DNA of 64,000 nt, from NCBI GenBank assembly GCA_021324975.1, contig JAJPIA010000139.1, forward strand, positions 1 through 64,000, in the 5' to 3' direction. Each line of letters starts with the position of its first letter. Position 1 is the first letter of the stretch. Both the position numbers and the translations under genes were made by a program. Below the pieces are notes generated by a model that saw nothing but the letters and a program-made list of their open reading frames with translations, did not search any database and was not told the DNA's origin. Source of the DNA: Bacillota bacterium. Its GTDB lineage: Bacteria; Sysuimicrobiota; Sysuimicrobiia; Sysuimicrobiales; Segetimicrobiaceae. Shown here piece by piece: positions 6,886 to 14,329 of the stretch.

Positions 6886-8225
6886 CTGATATCCCCTGAG
6901 ACGGAGGGATAAGCGTACAAGACGTGCTTTACGTCACTCGCCTTCACTCCCGCGTGCATCGCCAGCGCGAATAGGTTGATGACATCATCGGCGTGGGGAC
7001 CCAAGAAATGGGCGCCGAGGATGCGATCGGTTTCCTTTTCAACGAGGACCTTGTAGCTTGCGAACCGGTTGCCGATGCGCCGCGATGCGTACCAGTCGGA
7101 GACGTCTTCGTGCTTGACAGTGAATTGCAGGCCCTGCTCCCTGGCCGAATCTTCGCGGAGTCCCAACGCCGCGAGCGGAGGAATCGAAAAGACCACGGTC
7201 GGCACTGCGCTGTAGTCCGGCCGCCGATGGTTCCCCTGTAGAAGATTGGCCGCGATCACCGCGCCGTCGTAGCCGGCCACCGGAGTAAGACGCAAGCCGC
7301 CGGAGGCCGCGCTGTCCCCGCCCGCATAGACCGCCGGATTGCTGACACTTTGCAGGTAGTCGTTCACAACGACGCCGTGTTCATCGAACTGGACGTCGCC
7401 CCGCGCCAGATCCAGGTCATCGATCTCCGGCACCCGTCCCGCGGCATGGACGACGCAATCCGTCTCCCACGCGAGCGATTCCCCGGCCCGTCCGGCGTGG
7501 ACAATCAGCACCCCGTTCCGCCGCTCCACAGCCTGAACGGCGGCGCCGAGCTCGACGGCGATCCCGGCTTCGGCGGTGGCCGCCTGCCACTGCTCGACGA
7601 GATCGGGATCGAAGCCTTCGAGCGGGCGCGTGCCGCGATGGACGATTCGGACCTCCGCACCCGCTCGGGCCGCGATGTGCGCGAATTCGGCCGCGATGTA
7701 GCCGCCGCCAACAAAAGCGATTCGCTTGGGCAGCGCGTCCAACTCGAGAAACTGCTCGCTGCTCGTAAGATATTCTTGTCCACGGATCCGCAGGGCGCGC
7801 GGGCGGGCGCCCGTCGCGATGACGATGTGCCGGCCGCTGAGCGTCTACTCGCCCACCCGGATCGTCTGGGCATCCACAAATCTTGCGAGCCCATGGAACG
7901 TGGCTACGCCGGCGTGGTGATAGCCTTGCTCGCGGTCCTGGGGGACCGGCTCGGTAAACGTACGCTTGAAGCGAATGAGCGCTGGCCAGTCCACATGCAC
8001 GCGTTCGCCGGCGACGCCGCGGCCCTGCATGCGCCGGTACCAATCGAGGAGGTCGGCGGCGCCCACCAGCACTTTCTTGGGGTCGCACCCGCGGAGCGCA
8101 CAGGTGCCGCCGTAGGGCCGTTTATCAACGATGGCGACCGTCCATCCCGCCCTGCGGGCGCGGTAGGCCGGCGCCGCGCCGGCGGCTCCGGTCCCGATGA
8201 CGAGGAGATCGACGGTTTGGGTCAT
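6873..8225 (-). pseudogene. MerA/glutathione-reductase-like FAD disulfide reductase with in-frame amber stop
   Basis: From ATG 8225 (GGAGG 8 bases upstream) the protein has the Rossmann FAD motif GTGAAG (residues 11-16), the redox-active pair C42-x4-C47 in GGTCALRGCDPKK, an NAD-binding VGGGYIAAE and the C-terminal dimer domain ending AYPSVSGDISYMV. Codon 127 is TAG (7845-7847). The frame is otherwise intact for 450 codons, and sense sequence continues directly after it (TLSGRHIVIATGARPRALR). There is no N-terminal heavy-metal-binding domain and no vicinal C-terminal cysteine pair, so this is not a canonical Hg(II) reductase. It is either a recent nonsense pseudogene, a sequencing error or a read-through gene. 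Confidence 0.8.
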
Positions 8226-8247
8226 GAGCTGCGCCTCCTGTGAGGAA

Positions 8248-8859
8248 CTAGCGGGCATGCTGAACGAACGACAGGATCTGATCCATCGTTGCGTTAGGCG
8301 CCCCGCCGATCGCCCGGATGATGCCGTTCCGGTCAATGAGGAAGTAGATATCCACGTAGCCTTTAGGATCGTAGGTGAAGCTTAGCTCTTTGGAGGCCTC
8401 GCCCCACGTCCAGGCGGAGGATGACCACGCGGGCCCGGCATCGGTCCGGGCCACCTCCCGCACCGAAGGCCCAGGGTATCCGAGGTTTCCATAGAGCCGG
8501 AGCTGAATCGCGTGTAACCCCGCTCGGTCAAGTTGTTGGATATGCTCGGCAAGCGCCGCGGTGCCCGCCCGACAGGTGTCGCACCATGTAGCGAAGAGCC
8601 ACAGCATCACCGGTCGCCCGCGGAACTCCGAGAGCCGATGCACCGTGCCCTGTATCGTCACGAACGAGGCATCAGGCGCCCGACCGCCCACCTCGACCTG
8701 CGCGATTGGGCCGGGCGCGGCTACGCGGGGAGAGGCGGCGGCCGTGAGTCCCAGCACTGCGATGCCCATCGCGAAAGCCACGCGGGACCGCGTGCGGAGA
8801 GCGCGCGGGCGACGTGCGTCCCGTAAACGTTCAGACTTGGGCGGGCTCTTTCGTAGCAT
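8248..8859 (-). CDS. TlpA/ResA-like membrane-anchored thioredoxin-fold protein
   Basis: The 203-aa protein has a basic N terminus, one membrane anchor or signal segment (about residues 27-44) and a thioredoxin fold with the active site W92-C-D-T-C96. The 'VEVGGRAPDASFVTIQG' entry and the late 'YFLIDRNGIIRAIGG' strand are typical of TlpA proteins. It should act outside the membrane as a disulfide reductase, or supply thiols. It sits between the flavin reductase and the CC-motif membrane proteins, and its start overlaps the previous gene by 29 bases. A role in keeping metal-binding cysteines reduced is an inference. Confidence 0.82.
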   Translation of the reverse strand: MLRKSPPKSERLRDARRPRALRTRSRVAFAMGIAVLGLTAAASPRVAAPGPIAQVEVGGRAPDASFVTIQGTVHRLSEFRGRPVMLWLFATWCDTCRAGTAALAEHIQQLDRAGLHAIQLRLYGNLGYPGPSVREVARTDAGPAWSSSAWTWGEASKELSFTYDPKGYVDIYFLIDRNGIIRAIGGAPNATMDQILSFVQHAR

Positions 8860-9424
8860 CCAGGCGTCCCCCTTTCCGGGTGAGCGTACAGCTTGTCGCG
8901 ACAGTGCTCGCTGCCAGATACAGAGACAGCAGCAACAGCACGATGGCGGTCACCAAGGACACCATCTGGAAGCGGGCTATTCCGCCTTGGATGCGGCCGG
9001 CAAGCCCAAAAATCTGGACGGTGGATCCCCCAAGAGCCGCGAGCACCGAAGGAACAAGCGAGGTGCAGCACACGCTGCTCGGTACCACGCTCGCAAGCAC
9101 GGCGCCAACGCTCAAGACGGCGCCCCGCTGGCGGGCCGAGGTGCGAAAGCCGTAGACGTTCACGGTGATGGTGAGGCTCAGCAGCGCGGCCAGCACCGCA
9201 GAGCACGCCGCCAGATCGCCAGTCAAGTACCGCAGCGCGAGGAATCCGACCGCTCCACCGGTGTACGTGCTGGGAAGCGTCACCAGGTAGAACCCAAGGA
9301 TGCCGAGGAACAGCACCAGGGCGAGCCCGCGATAGCGCTGGCCCCGGAGCACCAGGGCGACCGTGGGGACCAGGGTGCTTGCCGAGGTCCGAATTCTATC
9401 GTGACCCGCCCGTCCCGCGTTCAT
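8831..9424 (-). CDS. multi-helix membrane protein with vicinal cysteines, heavy-metal island
   Basis: The 197-aa protein has about five hydrophobic helices. A conserved-looking CC pair (residues 119-120, PSSVCCTSLVPSVLAALGGS) sits at the mouth of a helix, reminiscent of metal-relay cysteine pairs in MerT/MerC-type Hg(II) transporters, although the overall protein is not one I recognise. ATG 9424 overlaps the stop of the upstream gene as ATGA, so the two are translationally coupled and may form a complex. Metal transport is inferred from context. Confidence 0.6.
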   Translation of the reverse strand: MNAGRAGHDRIRTSASTLVPTVALVLRGQRYRGLALVLFLGILGFYLVTLPSTYTGGAVGFLALRYLTGDLAACSAVLAALLSLTITVNVYGFRTSARQRGAVLSVGAVLASVVPSSVCCTSLVPSVLAALGGSTVQIFGLAGRIQGGIARFQMVSLVTAIVLLLLSLYLAASTVATSCTLTRKGGRLDATKEPAQV

Positions 9425-9738
9425 CGCGGACGGCCGCCAATGCCGTCGGGGACGGTTGAGCGCCCGCCGGGAGGACGCTTCGCGACCTCCGGGATCTGCG
9501 CGAACGAGGCCGCGCAGCGACACGCTCGCCGCCGCCGGACCAGCACACCGGTGATGATCACGGCGAGCACACCGAGCCCGACCACGGCCGGGACGCCCGA
9601 TCCGGGAACCGCGGCGCCGAGTCCCATCGTCGCCAATACGGCGACGAGCACCGGCCCCGCGCAACACAGAGTCAACGCTCCCACCGCAGCCAGTGCCGGC
9701 CAAAACAACGTCCCGCTCTTATGCTCTGGTTGCATCAT
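9421..9738 (-). CDS. MerT/MerF-like two-helix membrane protein
   Basis: A 105-aa protein with two helices. The first contains C25-C26 in LTLCCAGPVLVAVLATMGLG, like the first-helix CC pair of Mer transporters. A cytoplasmic CRC motif follows helix two, comparable with the second cysteine pair of MerT/MerF. The tail is proline- and arginine-rich. The first gene below the ArsR regulator, it is coupled to the next membrane gene by a 4-base overlap. Likely role: bringing Hg(II) or another soft metal to a cytosolic thiol. The family assignment is tentative. Confidence 0.6.
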   Translation of the reverse strand: MMQPEHKSGTLFWPALAAVGALTLCCAGPVLVAVLATMGLGAAVPGSGVPAVVGLGVLAVIITGVLVRRRRACRCAASFAQIPEVAKRPPGGRSTVPDGIGGRPR

Positions 9739-9774
9739 GGCCCCGCGTCAGCGAGCGCACACACTCCTCGCGAT

Positions 9775-10134
9775 CTAGATCCACTCCGGACCGATTCTTC
9801 GGCAGCTGGCCAGATGATCGCACCGTTCGTCGGACAGACCCTTCGAGAGCGCCAGAAGATCGGCAACGCGGGGGTCGGCCACACGGTACACCATATGGCG
9901 CCCCTGCCGCAGGGACGTCACGAACCGGCACCACTTCAGGCACGCCAAGTGGTTTGAGACCCGGCTTCGCGGTGCGCCGGTGATCGAGATGAGCTCCGCG
10001 ATCGTGCGCTCTCCCTTGAGGAGGGCCTCGAGCATGCGGAGGCGCGTGGGATCTCCGAGGACCCTGAAGTACCGGGCTCGGGCGCTCAGGGCCTGTGCTG
10101 GCGCACACGCGTCACGCAGGCGGACCGATCTCAT
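9775..10134 (-). CDS. ArsR/SmtB-family metal sensor, CmtR-like
   Basis: The 119-aa winged-helix repressor has a recognition region reading PRSRVSNHLACLKWCRFVTS. C65 and C69 are spaced as the two helix cysteines (57/61) that bind Cd(II)/Pb(II) in mycobacterial CmtR. C105 and C111 in the tail are candidates for the third ligand (CmtR C102). Such proteins leave DNA when metal binds. The ATG lies exactly at the predicted transcription start of its own promoter, so the mRNA may be leaderless. It divides the island into two divergent arms and probably represses both. Confidence 0.88.
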   Translation of the reverse strand: MRSVRLRDACAPAQALSARARYFRVLGDPTRLRMLEALLKGERTIAELISITGAPRSRVSNHLACLKWCRFVTSLRQGRHMVYRVADPRVADLLALSKGLSDERCDHLASCRRIGPEWI

Positions 10135-10137
10135 GGA

Positions 10138-10169
10138 TTGACATTAACAGGTTATCCTGTTAGAGTCAA
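10138..10169. promoter_or_regulatory. overlapping divergent promoters sharing one ArsR operator
   Basis: Plus strand: TTGACA (10138-10143), 17-base spacer, TAGAGT (10161-10166). Minus strand: TTGACT (reverse of 10164-10169), 17-base spacer, TAATGT (reverse of 10141-10146). A perfect inverted repeat, TAACAGG-TTAT-CCTGTTA (10145-10162), fills the spacer of both. A repressor bound there would shut both arms of the island. The minus start point falls at about 10134, on the ArsR ATG itself. Confidence 0.8.
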
Positions 10170-10200
10170 GCGCAAATCTTGCCCTACAGGGAGGAGCTCG

Positions 10201-10287
10201 ATGACGACCAACGGCCCCGACATTGACCGCTACTGGGAGGCCCTCGCTGACGCTGTGCCGGTGTGGTATCAGCGCGTAGTCAGTTGA
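10201..10287 (+). CDS. 28-codon small ORF at head of merB arm
   Basis: ATG 10201 has a near-ideal ribosome-binding site (GGGAGGAGCTCG just before it) and is the first start codon after the divergent promoter. The peptide, MTTNGPDIDRYWEALADAVP then VWYQRVVS, resembles nothing I know. It ends about 60 bases before the MerB-like start. It may be a small protein, a leader peptide or the stump of a lost gene. Confidence 0.45.
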   Translation: MTTNGPDIDRYWEALADAVPVWYQRVVS

Positions 10288-10348
10288 GATGCCGGAATCT
10301 GTGCAACGAATGCCTCGCCAACATCGATGGCAACCTGGAGAGATCCGT

Positions 10349-10999
10349 ATGATGAACCGAGATGACCGAGTGCGCACCGCGATCTTGCGCCACGCGCTCC
10401 GCGCGCGGCCGATTAATCGCGAGCCGCTCGCCGCCGAGACGAGGCTCACGCCCAAGGATGTCGAGGAGGCGCTCGGCGCGCTCCACGAGGTCGGAGCAAT
10501 CTACCTTCGCGACGGAGCCGTCGTCGCCGCCTACCCCTTCTCTTTCGTGCCCACGCTGCATCGCGTGATCATTGCCGGAGTCACGACCTATGCCAATTGT
10601 GCCGTCGACGCTCTGGCCGTGCCCCCGATGGTGGACGAATCCGCACAGGTGTCGTCGGCGTGCGGTCACTGCGGAGTCCCCGTAACGGTAGCCATGCGGG
10701 GCGGCCGAGTCGTCGAAGCCCAGCCCGCTGCGCCGGTGATCTTCCATCCGGACAGGGATTGCTGCGCCCCGGGACCGGCGGTCTTGACGCGCTGCCCGCA
10801 TATCCAGTTCTTCTGCGACCACGACCACGCCGCGCGCTGGCGAGACACTCATCGCGAGCTCCGCGGCGCCTTGCTGGAGCTTGCCGACGCCGCGGCGTTC
10901 GCGGGCCGGCATTTCGACGCGGCCATCCGCGCCGTCCGCGAGGCCGGGGATGACCACTCGCGTCGCTCCCGCGCCGCCGACAGGGGTGGCGGTCTTTGA
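10349..10999 (+). CDS. MerB-like alkylmercury lyase family protein
   Basis: The 216-aa protein has an N-terminal winged-helix part (LTPKDVEEALGALHEVGAIY) and the MerB catalytic core: C84-x2-D87 in YANCAVDALAV and C149 in TRCPHIQFF. These match the Cys96/Asp99/Cys159 triad of MerB in identity and spacing. It also has extra cysteines (SSACGHCG at 104-109, DCCAPG at 138-142) that could bind a metal. ATG 10349 was preferred to 10289 because GGAGAG precedes it. MerB enzymes protonate the carbon-mercury bond of organomercurials. This divergent paralogue may have another substrate. It is followed by merR on the same strand. Confidence 0.82.
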   Translation: MMNRDDRVRTAILRHALRARPINREPLAAETRLTPKDVEEALGALHEVGAIYLRDGAVVAAYPFSFVPTLHRVIIAGVTTYANCAVDALAVPPMVDESAQVSSACGHCGVPVTVAMRGGRVVEAQPAAPVIFHPDRDCCAPGPAVLTRCPHIQFFCDHDHAARWRDTHRELRGALLELADAAAFAGRHFDAAIRAVREAGDDHSRRSRAADRGGGL

Positions 11000-11084
11000 T
11001 GGTTCGCGCCAGCGCTCGCTCATCGGGGAAGAGCCGCGCGACGGGTGCCGCACGCGATTTTCACAACGATGGGAGGGCCGTGAC

Positions 11085-11519
11085 ATGAAGGATGCAGGCC
11101 CGATGCGTATCGGTCGCCTCGCGCGGCGTACCGGTGTGTCTGTCAAAACGCTTCGTTTCTATGACTCGCGAGGGCTCCTGTTCAGCGCCGGCCGCACCCC
11201 GGCCAACTACCGCCTCTTCCCCCAAGCGGCCATCATGTGCGTCGAGACGATCCGGACGCTGAAGGCCGCTGGGTTTACGATTCGGGAGGTACAGGAGCTC
11301 GCGGCGGCACACCGTGCCGGTGGCGACCCGAACGTGGCGGTGCGGCGGAACTTGGAGCAGGTCCTCAAACGTCTCACTCACAAGGAGACCGAGCTTCGGA
11401 CGCAGATCGCGCGCCTCACGGCTCTTCTCCGCGACGTGCGGGTTCTCCACTGCGCGCAACCCGCGCCGACTCGTTCCAGGCCGGCGGCCTCAGCGCACCT
11501 GACGGCATCCGCCTCTTGA
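11085..11519 (+). CDS. MerR-family transcriptional activator
   Basis: The 144-aa protein has the MerR N-terminal HTH (MRIGRLARRTGVSVKTLRFY, then DSRGLL), a coiled dimerisation helix (about 85-120) and a short tail. GGGAGG lies 9 bases before the ATG. It has only two cysteines, C52 and C123, so the three-cysteine Hg(II) site of classical MerR is not present in its usual form. Its stop codon lies inside a MerR-type promoter (11516-11547) that drives the next gene, merB. It is probably transcribed from the ArsR-controlled plus-strand promoter, giving a two-step circuit. Confidence 0.88.
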   Translation: MKDAGPMRIGRLARRTGVSVKTLRFYDSRGLLFSAGRTPANYRLFPQAAIMCVETIRTLKAAGFTIREVQELAAAHRAGGDPNVAVRRNLEQVLKRLTHKETELRTQIARLTALLRDVRVLHCAQPAPTRSRPAASAHLTASAS

Positions 11520-11547
11520 CCCTCCCGCAATGGGGAGGCCGTATGCT
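11516..11547 (+). promoter_or_regulatory. MerR-type promoter with 20-base spacer upstream of merB
   Basis: TTGACC (11516-11521) and TATGCT (11542-11547) are 20 bases apart. That is too long for normal sigma-70 recognition and is the hallmark of MerR-activated promoters. A perfect dyad, CCTCCC-GCAATG-GGGAGG (11521-11538), lies inside the spacer. The neighbouring MerR gene is the obvious activator. The dyad looks closer to CueR/ZntR-type sites than to the classical mer operator. Confidence 0.78.
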
Positions 11548-11600
11548 CCGACCGAGGCGGGACAATGATAACACGATCCCCCGCCTAGGAGGAAGCAACG

Positions 11601-12263
11601 ATGCTAAAGCCCGGAACAACGGCTGGTGCAGAATCACTGGAGCGGGCCGTGCGTCAAACCGTCGCGACGATCCGGCACATTGAGGGATATGAGTTGATTC
11701 CACACGTGTGCCGCTTGCTCGGCGAAGGCGCCCCGGTATCGGTTGATCGGCTGGCCGCGACCGTGGGATGGCCTGTGGAGCGGGTGCGCGAGACCCTACG
11801 CGCGCATCCGGCTGAATGGGGCGAGCAAGGCCGGCTGGTCGGACTTGGGTTGACGCTTCGGCCGACCCCGCACAAGTTCACGTTCGAGGGTCGGACCTTG
11901 TATGGCTGGTGCGCATCGGACACGCTCATGTTCCCGGTGCTTCTCGGCAAGTCGGGGCTCATCGAGTCCGTCTGCCCGGCCACCGGCAAGCCTGTCCAGG
12001 TGAGGGTCACCTCGGATCGAGTGGACTCCGCAGACCCGCGCGGGGCCGTCGTATCGGCCGTGCGCCCGGATCGTCGAGTGGAGAACGTCCGAACCGATAT
12101 TTGTAACCTGGGCCACTTCTTCAGCTCACGCGAGGCGGCCGCGGCGTGGCTCGAAGCCAATCCGCAAGGCATGCTCCACACGGTCGAGGAGGATTTCGAA
12201 ATTCACCGCCGGGTGGCGGAGCACCAAATGGGCTGGTCGGCATGCGGGGGAACGGCGTGCTGA
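11601..12263 (+). CDS. merB: organomercurial lyase MerB
   Basis: The 220-aa protein has an N-terminal winged-helix-like domain (about 15-75) and a catalytic core with C104-x2-D107 in YGWCASDTLMFP, CPATGKPVQV, and C168 in DICNLGHFF. These are the Cys96/Asp99/Cys159 triad and signature blocks of MerB (EC 4.99.1.2). It cleaves organomercurials to Hg(II) and a hydrocarbon in the cytosol. A GGAGG site precedes ATG 11601, and the MerR-type promoter is 54 bases upstream. The product Hg(II) would normally go to MerA, but the only reductase-like gene nearby is interrupted by a stop. Confidence 0.93.
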   Translation: MLKPGTTAGAESLERAVRQTVATIRHIEGYELIPHVCRLLGEGAPVSVDRLAATVGWPVERVRETLRAHPAEWGEQGRLVGLGLTLRPTPHKFTFEGRTLYGWCASDTLMFPVLLGKSGLIESVCPATGKPVQVRVTSDRVDSADPRGAVVSAVRPDRRVENVRTDICNLGHFFSSREAAAAWLEANPQGMLHTVEEDFEIHRRVAEHQMGWSACGGTAC

Positions 12264-12292
12264 CTCGCGCGTGACAGATCCTTTGGGCATGC

Positions 12293-12341
12293 GGGCGCGG
12301 CGGCTCCCTGCTTCAGGGCCGCCGCGCCCGATTGATCGTTT
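12293..12341 (+). terminator. hairpin terminator after merB
   Basis: A perfect 12-bp GC stem, GGGCGCGGCGGC (12293-12304) with GCCGCCGCGCCC (12318-12329), has a 13-base loop and is followed within 10 bases by TTTT (12338-12341). It lies 30 bases past the merB stop and plausibly ends the plus-strand arm of the island. Confidence 0.65.
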
Positions 12342-12787
12342 TCGACCGCCGACTCGTCACGGCCTCCACACGAAACCGCGTCTCCTTTGCGGCTGTGCGA
12401 AGGGCAATGTCGGCATGTGTAAGTGGACCTCGGGTCTCGGATGGGACATCGCCGAGATCCTCGGCTGAACTTTCTCCGCGCTTTCGAAAGCATCGTGGGC
12501 TGATGCGGGAGGCGCGCAGCCCTACACGAGCCGAACGGCTGAGGACTGTCTGCAGCGTGACCGAGATCAGGATGATGAGGCCGTAAATCAGTGCGTCAAC
12601 GGCTTTAGCACCGACTGACTATTGACATCAACACGACCTCGCATCGCTCCGGACGCTTACCTCGTCTGTCATCCGCTGAGTTGGGCACCACTACTTCGGA
12701 GGGTAACCCTGTCCCACTTGAGCCCTGCGGTGCCGCCCATTGACAGCAGGCGCACGCCGTGACGCTCCACGATGCAGGAGTCATGAC
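12342..12787. other. long intergenic region, no gene recognised
   Basis: About 440 bases with only short, unconvincing frames. TTGACA at about 12621-12626 could be the -35 of a promoter for the zinc-ribbon gene, but I see no clear -10. Confidence 0.3.
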
Positions 12788-12979
12788 ATGGCAACGTATC
12801 GATGCCCCAAGTGCGGCCACGAAGCACACGTGAGCCCGGGTCACGGGAGAGAGATCGTCTCCGTCCACTGCCTCCGACATCACGGTGCCGTGCGGGCCGT
12901 GATCGAGCTCGTCCGGATGGACGTGGTGGTGCCGACCTTCGAGGCCCGGCTCGAATGCGAGCTCGTCCCTGCCGTGTAG
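12788..12979 (+). CDS. small zinc-ribbon protein
   Basis: A 63-aa protein starting MATYRCPKCGHEAHVSPGHG. C6-x2-C9 forms a zinc knuckle; a single C/H cluster (VHCLRHHG) may supply the rest. The second half is beta-rich (VRAVIELVRMDVVVPTFEAR). It lies six bases before the next gene and is probably co-transcribed with it. Function unknown. Confidence 0.6.
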   Translation: MATYRCPKCGHEAHVSPGHGREIVSVHCLRHHGAVRAVIELVRMDVVVPTFEARLECELVPAV

Positions 12980-12985
12980 CCGATC

Positions 12986-13549
12986 ATGCCGGCTCCGAAG
13001 CTCAATCCGTTTCGCCGCCAGCTGGCGGTCATCGCGGCCCCAGCTCCGCTGGCCGCCCTAGAGTACGCGCTGCCGATCTGCCTGGACGCCGTGCGCGCGG
13101 TCGTAGGTGAGGGATGGGAGTTCCGCACCGGCTCCGTGTCGCCGTTCGACGAGCTCATGGCCACCGAGGCCGTATTGGCCGGCGGAACCGTGTTTATTGC
13201 CGCCGAGGATGCGCTGCCGGAGGTCCATTGGGCGCGGCTCCTGAAAATCGTGTACGGCGATGCGGTGCGCCTATTCTCGTACGCGGCCACCGTCATGTCG
13301 CGATGGGACCGAATCGTGCGCGGGCATTATCCTAGGCAGCTCCCTGCCCCGCTCGCGGCTCTCGCCATTCCAGGAGTCGTGTTGCACGGGGCCGCCGCGG
13401 CGATCGTGTTGCCGCCGCTCGGCCAGAAAGACCCGGTCATTGAGCATGCTCTGTGGCTGTGCCAACGGAACCGCATTCCGACGTTCAACGTCGCCACGAT
13501 CAGCGGTCTTCAAGGGCTGCACGACAGTTTGCTCGGAGAAGCGGCCTAA
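12986..13549 (+). CDS. conserved-looking hypothetical protein
   Basis: The 187-aa protein is alpha/beta with no signal peptide or clear membrane helix. Recognisable blocks such as SPFDELMATEAVLAGGTVFI and GVVLHGAAAAIVLPPLGQ suggest a folded enzyme-like domain, but I cannot name the family. It is very likely in one operon with the zinc-ribbon gene just upstream. Confidence 0.6.
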   Translation: MPAPKLNPFRRQLAVIAAPAPLAALEYALPICLDAVRAVVGEGWEFRTGSVSPFDELMATEAVLAGGTVFIAAEDALPEVHWARLLKIVYGDAVRLFSYAATVMSRWDRIVRGHYPRQLPAPLAALAIPGVVLHGAAAAIVLPPLGQKDPVIEHALWLCQRNRIPTFNVATISGLQGLHDSLLGEAA

Positions 13550-14329
13550 CGAATGCGTCTCGCCAGCCGCGACTCTCAGGCCCAAGGCGTGCCCGCGGCC
13601 GGCCCGAAGAAGGTTGGGGACAACAACGAGCGTGCCTCGAATCCTTTCATGCCGGTGTCCTAACAACGTTCCGTCAGGCAAAGTGTGGCATGATATCCGA
13701 GGCGAAGAGTTCGCTGCCGTCAGCGTCTTTGCGTCGATCGCTATTGATCAGCAGGTCGATAGCCGGCTTTCATTGTACCGCAGCCTTCTGCGGTCATGTC
13801 CTCCGATGCACCCATTCGCGGCTGTGACCGGTCGAGCAAGACGCTGTCTCCTCAACCGGCGCGACGGACGCGCGCGTGTTCCTGGGAGGCCGAGAGCGCT
13901 TGTAGCGCGCGAGCGATCCGACCGGCCGGCGGTGCAGCAGCGCGGATCGATGATGTCCGCATGGCACCCGTGGGTCCGCACTCCGGCAGGCGGCCGCCCA
14001 CGGCATGGTGAAGTGGATCGGGCAGTTTGCGGGGGGCACGTTGGTCGCGGGCTGGGACCAACCACAACTGCGGTTCCGTACGGGCGATGCGCTCCGGTTC
14101 GCGTGGCGTACCGTCACCCGGCGATTTCTCTTCTTTGCCACGGCATTGATTGCGGCGGATCGCAGCCGGCTCGCCGCGGCTTGTGACCGGCACCATCACG
14201 GGAATCCTGGGCGGATGTGTTGTGCTGGTCGGGTGGATGTTGCTGCTGGGCTATCCTTTGCGTATCGTCGACTCGCCGCAATCCCGCGCCGTATCCGGCG
14301 AGCGCCATTGGGCTGGGCGGAGGTCAGTC
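13550..14329. other. decayed region without intact gene
   Basis: About 780 bases in which several short frames carry hints of protein (for example the hydrophobic segment GTITGILGGCVVLVGWMLLL at about 14190-14250), but nothing is long, properly started or recognisable. I read it as old gene remnants between the island and the GNAT pseudogene. Confidence 0.35.

Noticed and set aside
7845-7847. TAG in the reductase considered as a pyrrolysine codon
   Set aside because: The family does not use pyrrolysine, the position is not catalytic, and nothing in the window suggests that machinery.
9775-10134. ArsR-family gene considered as an arsenic sensor
   Set aside because: The cysteines are placed as in CmtR-type Cd/Pb sensors and no ars genes (pump, arsenate reductase) are nearby.
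12740-13110. Longer and alternative frames over the zinc-ribbon gene
   Set aside because: The short frame from ATG 12788 explains the cysteine motif; the others are arginine-rich shadows.
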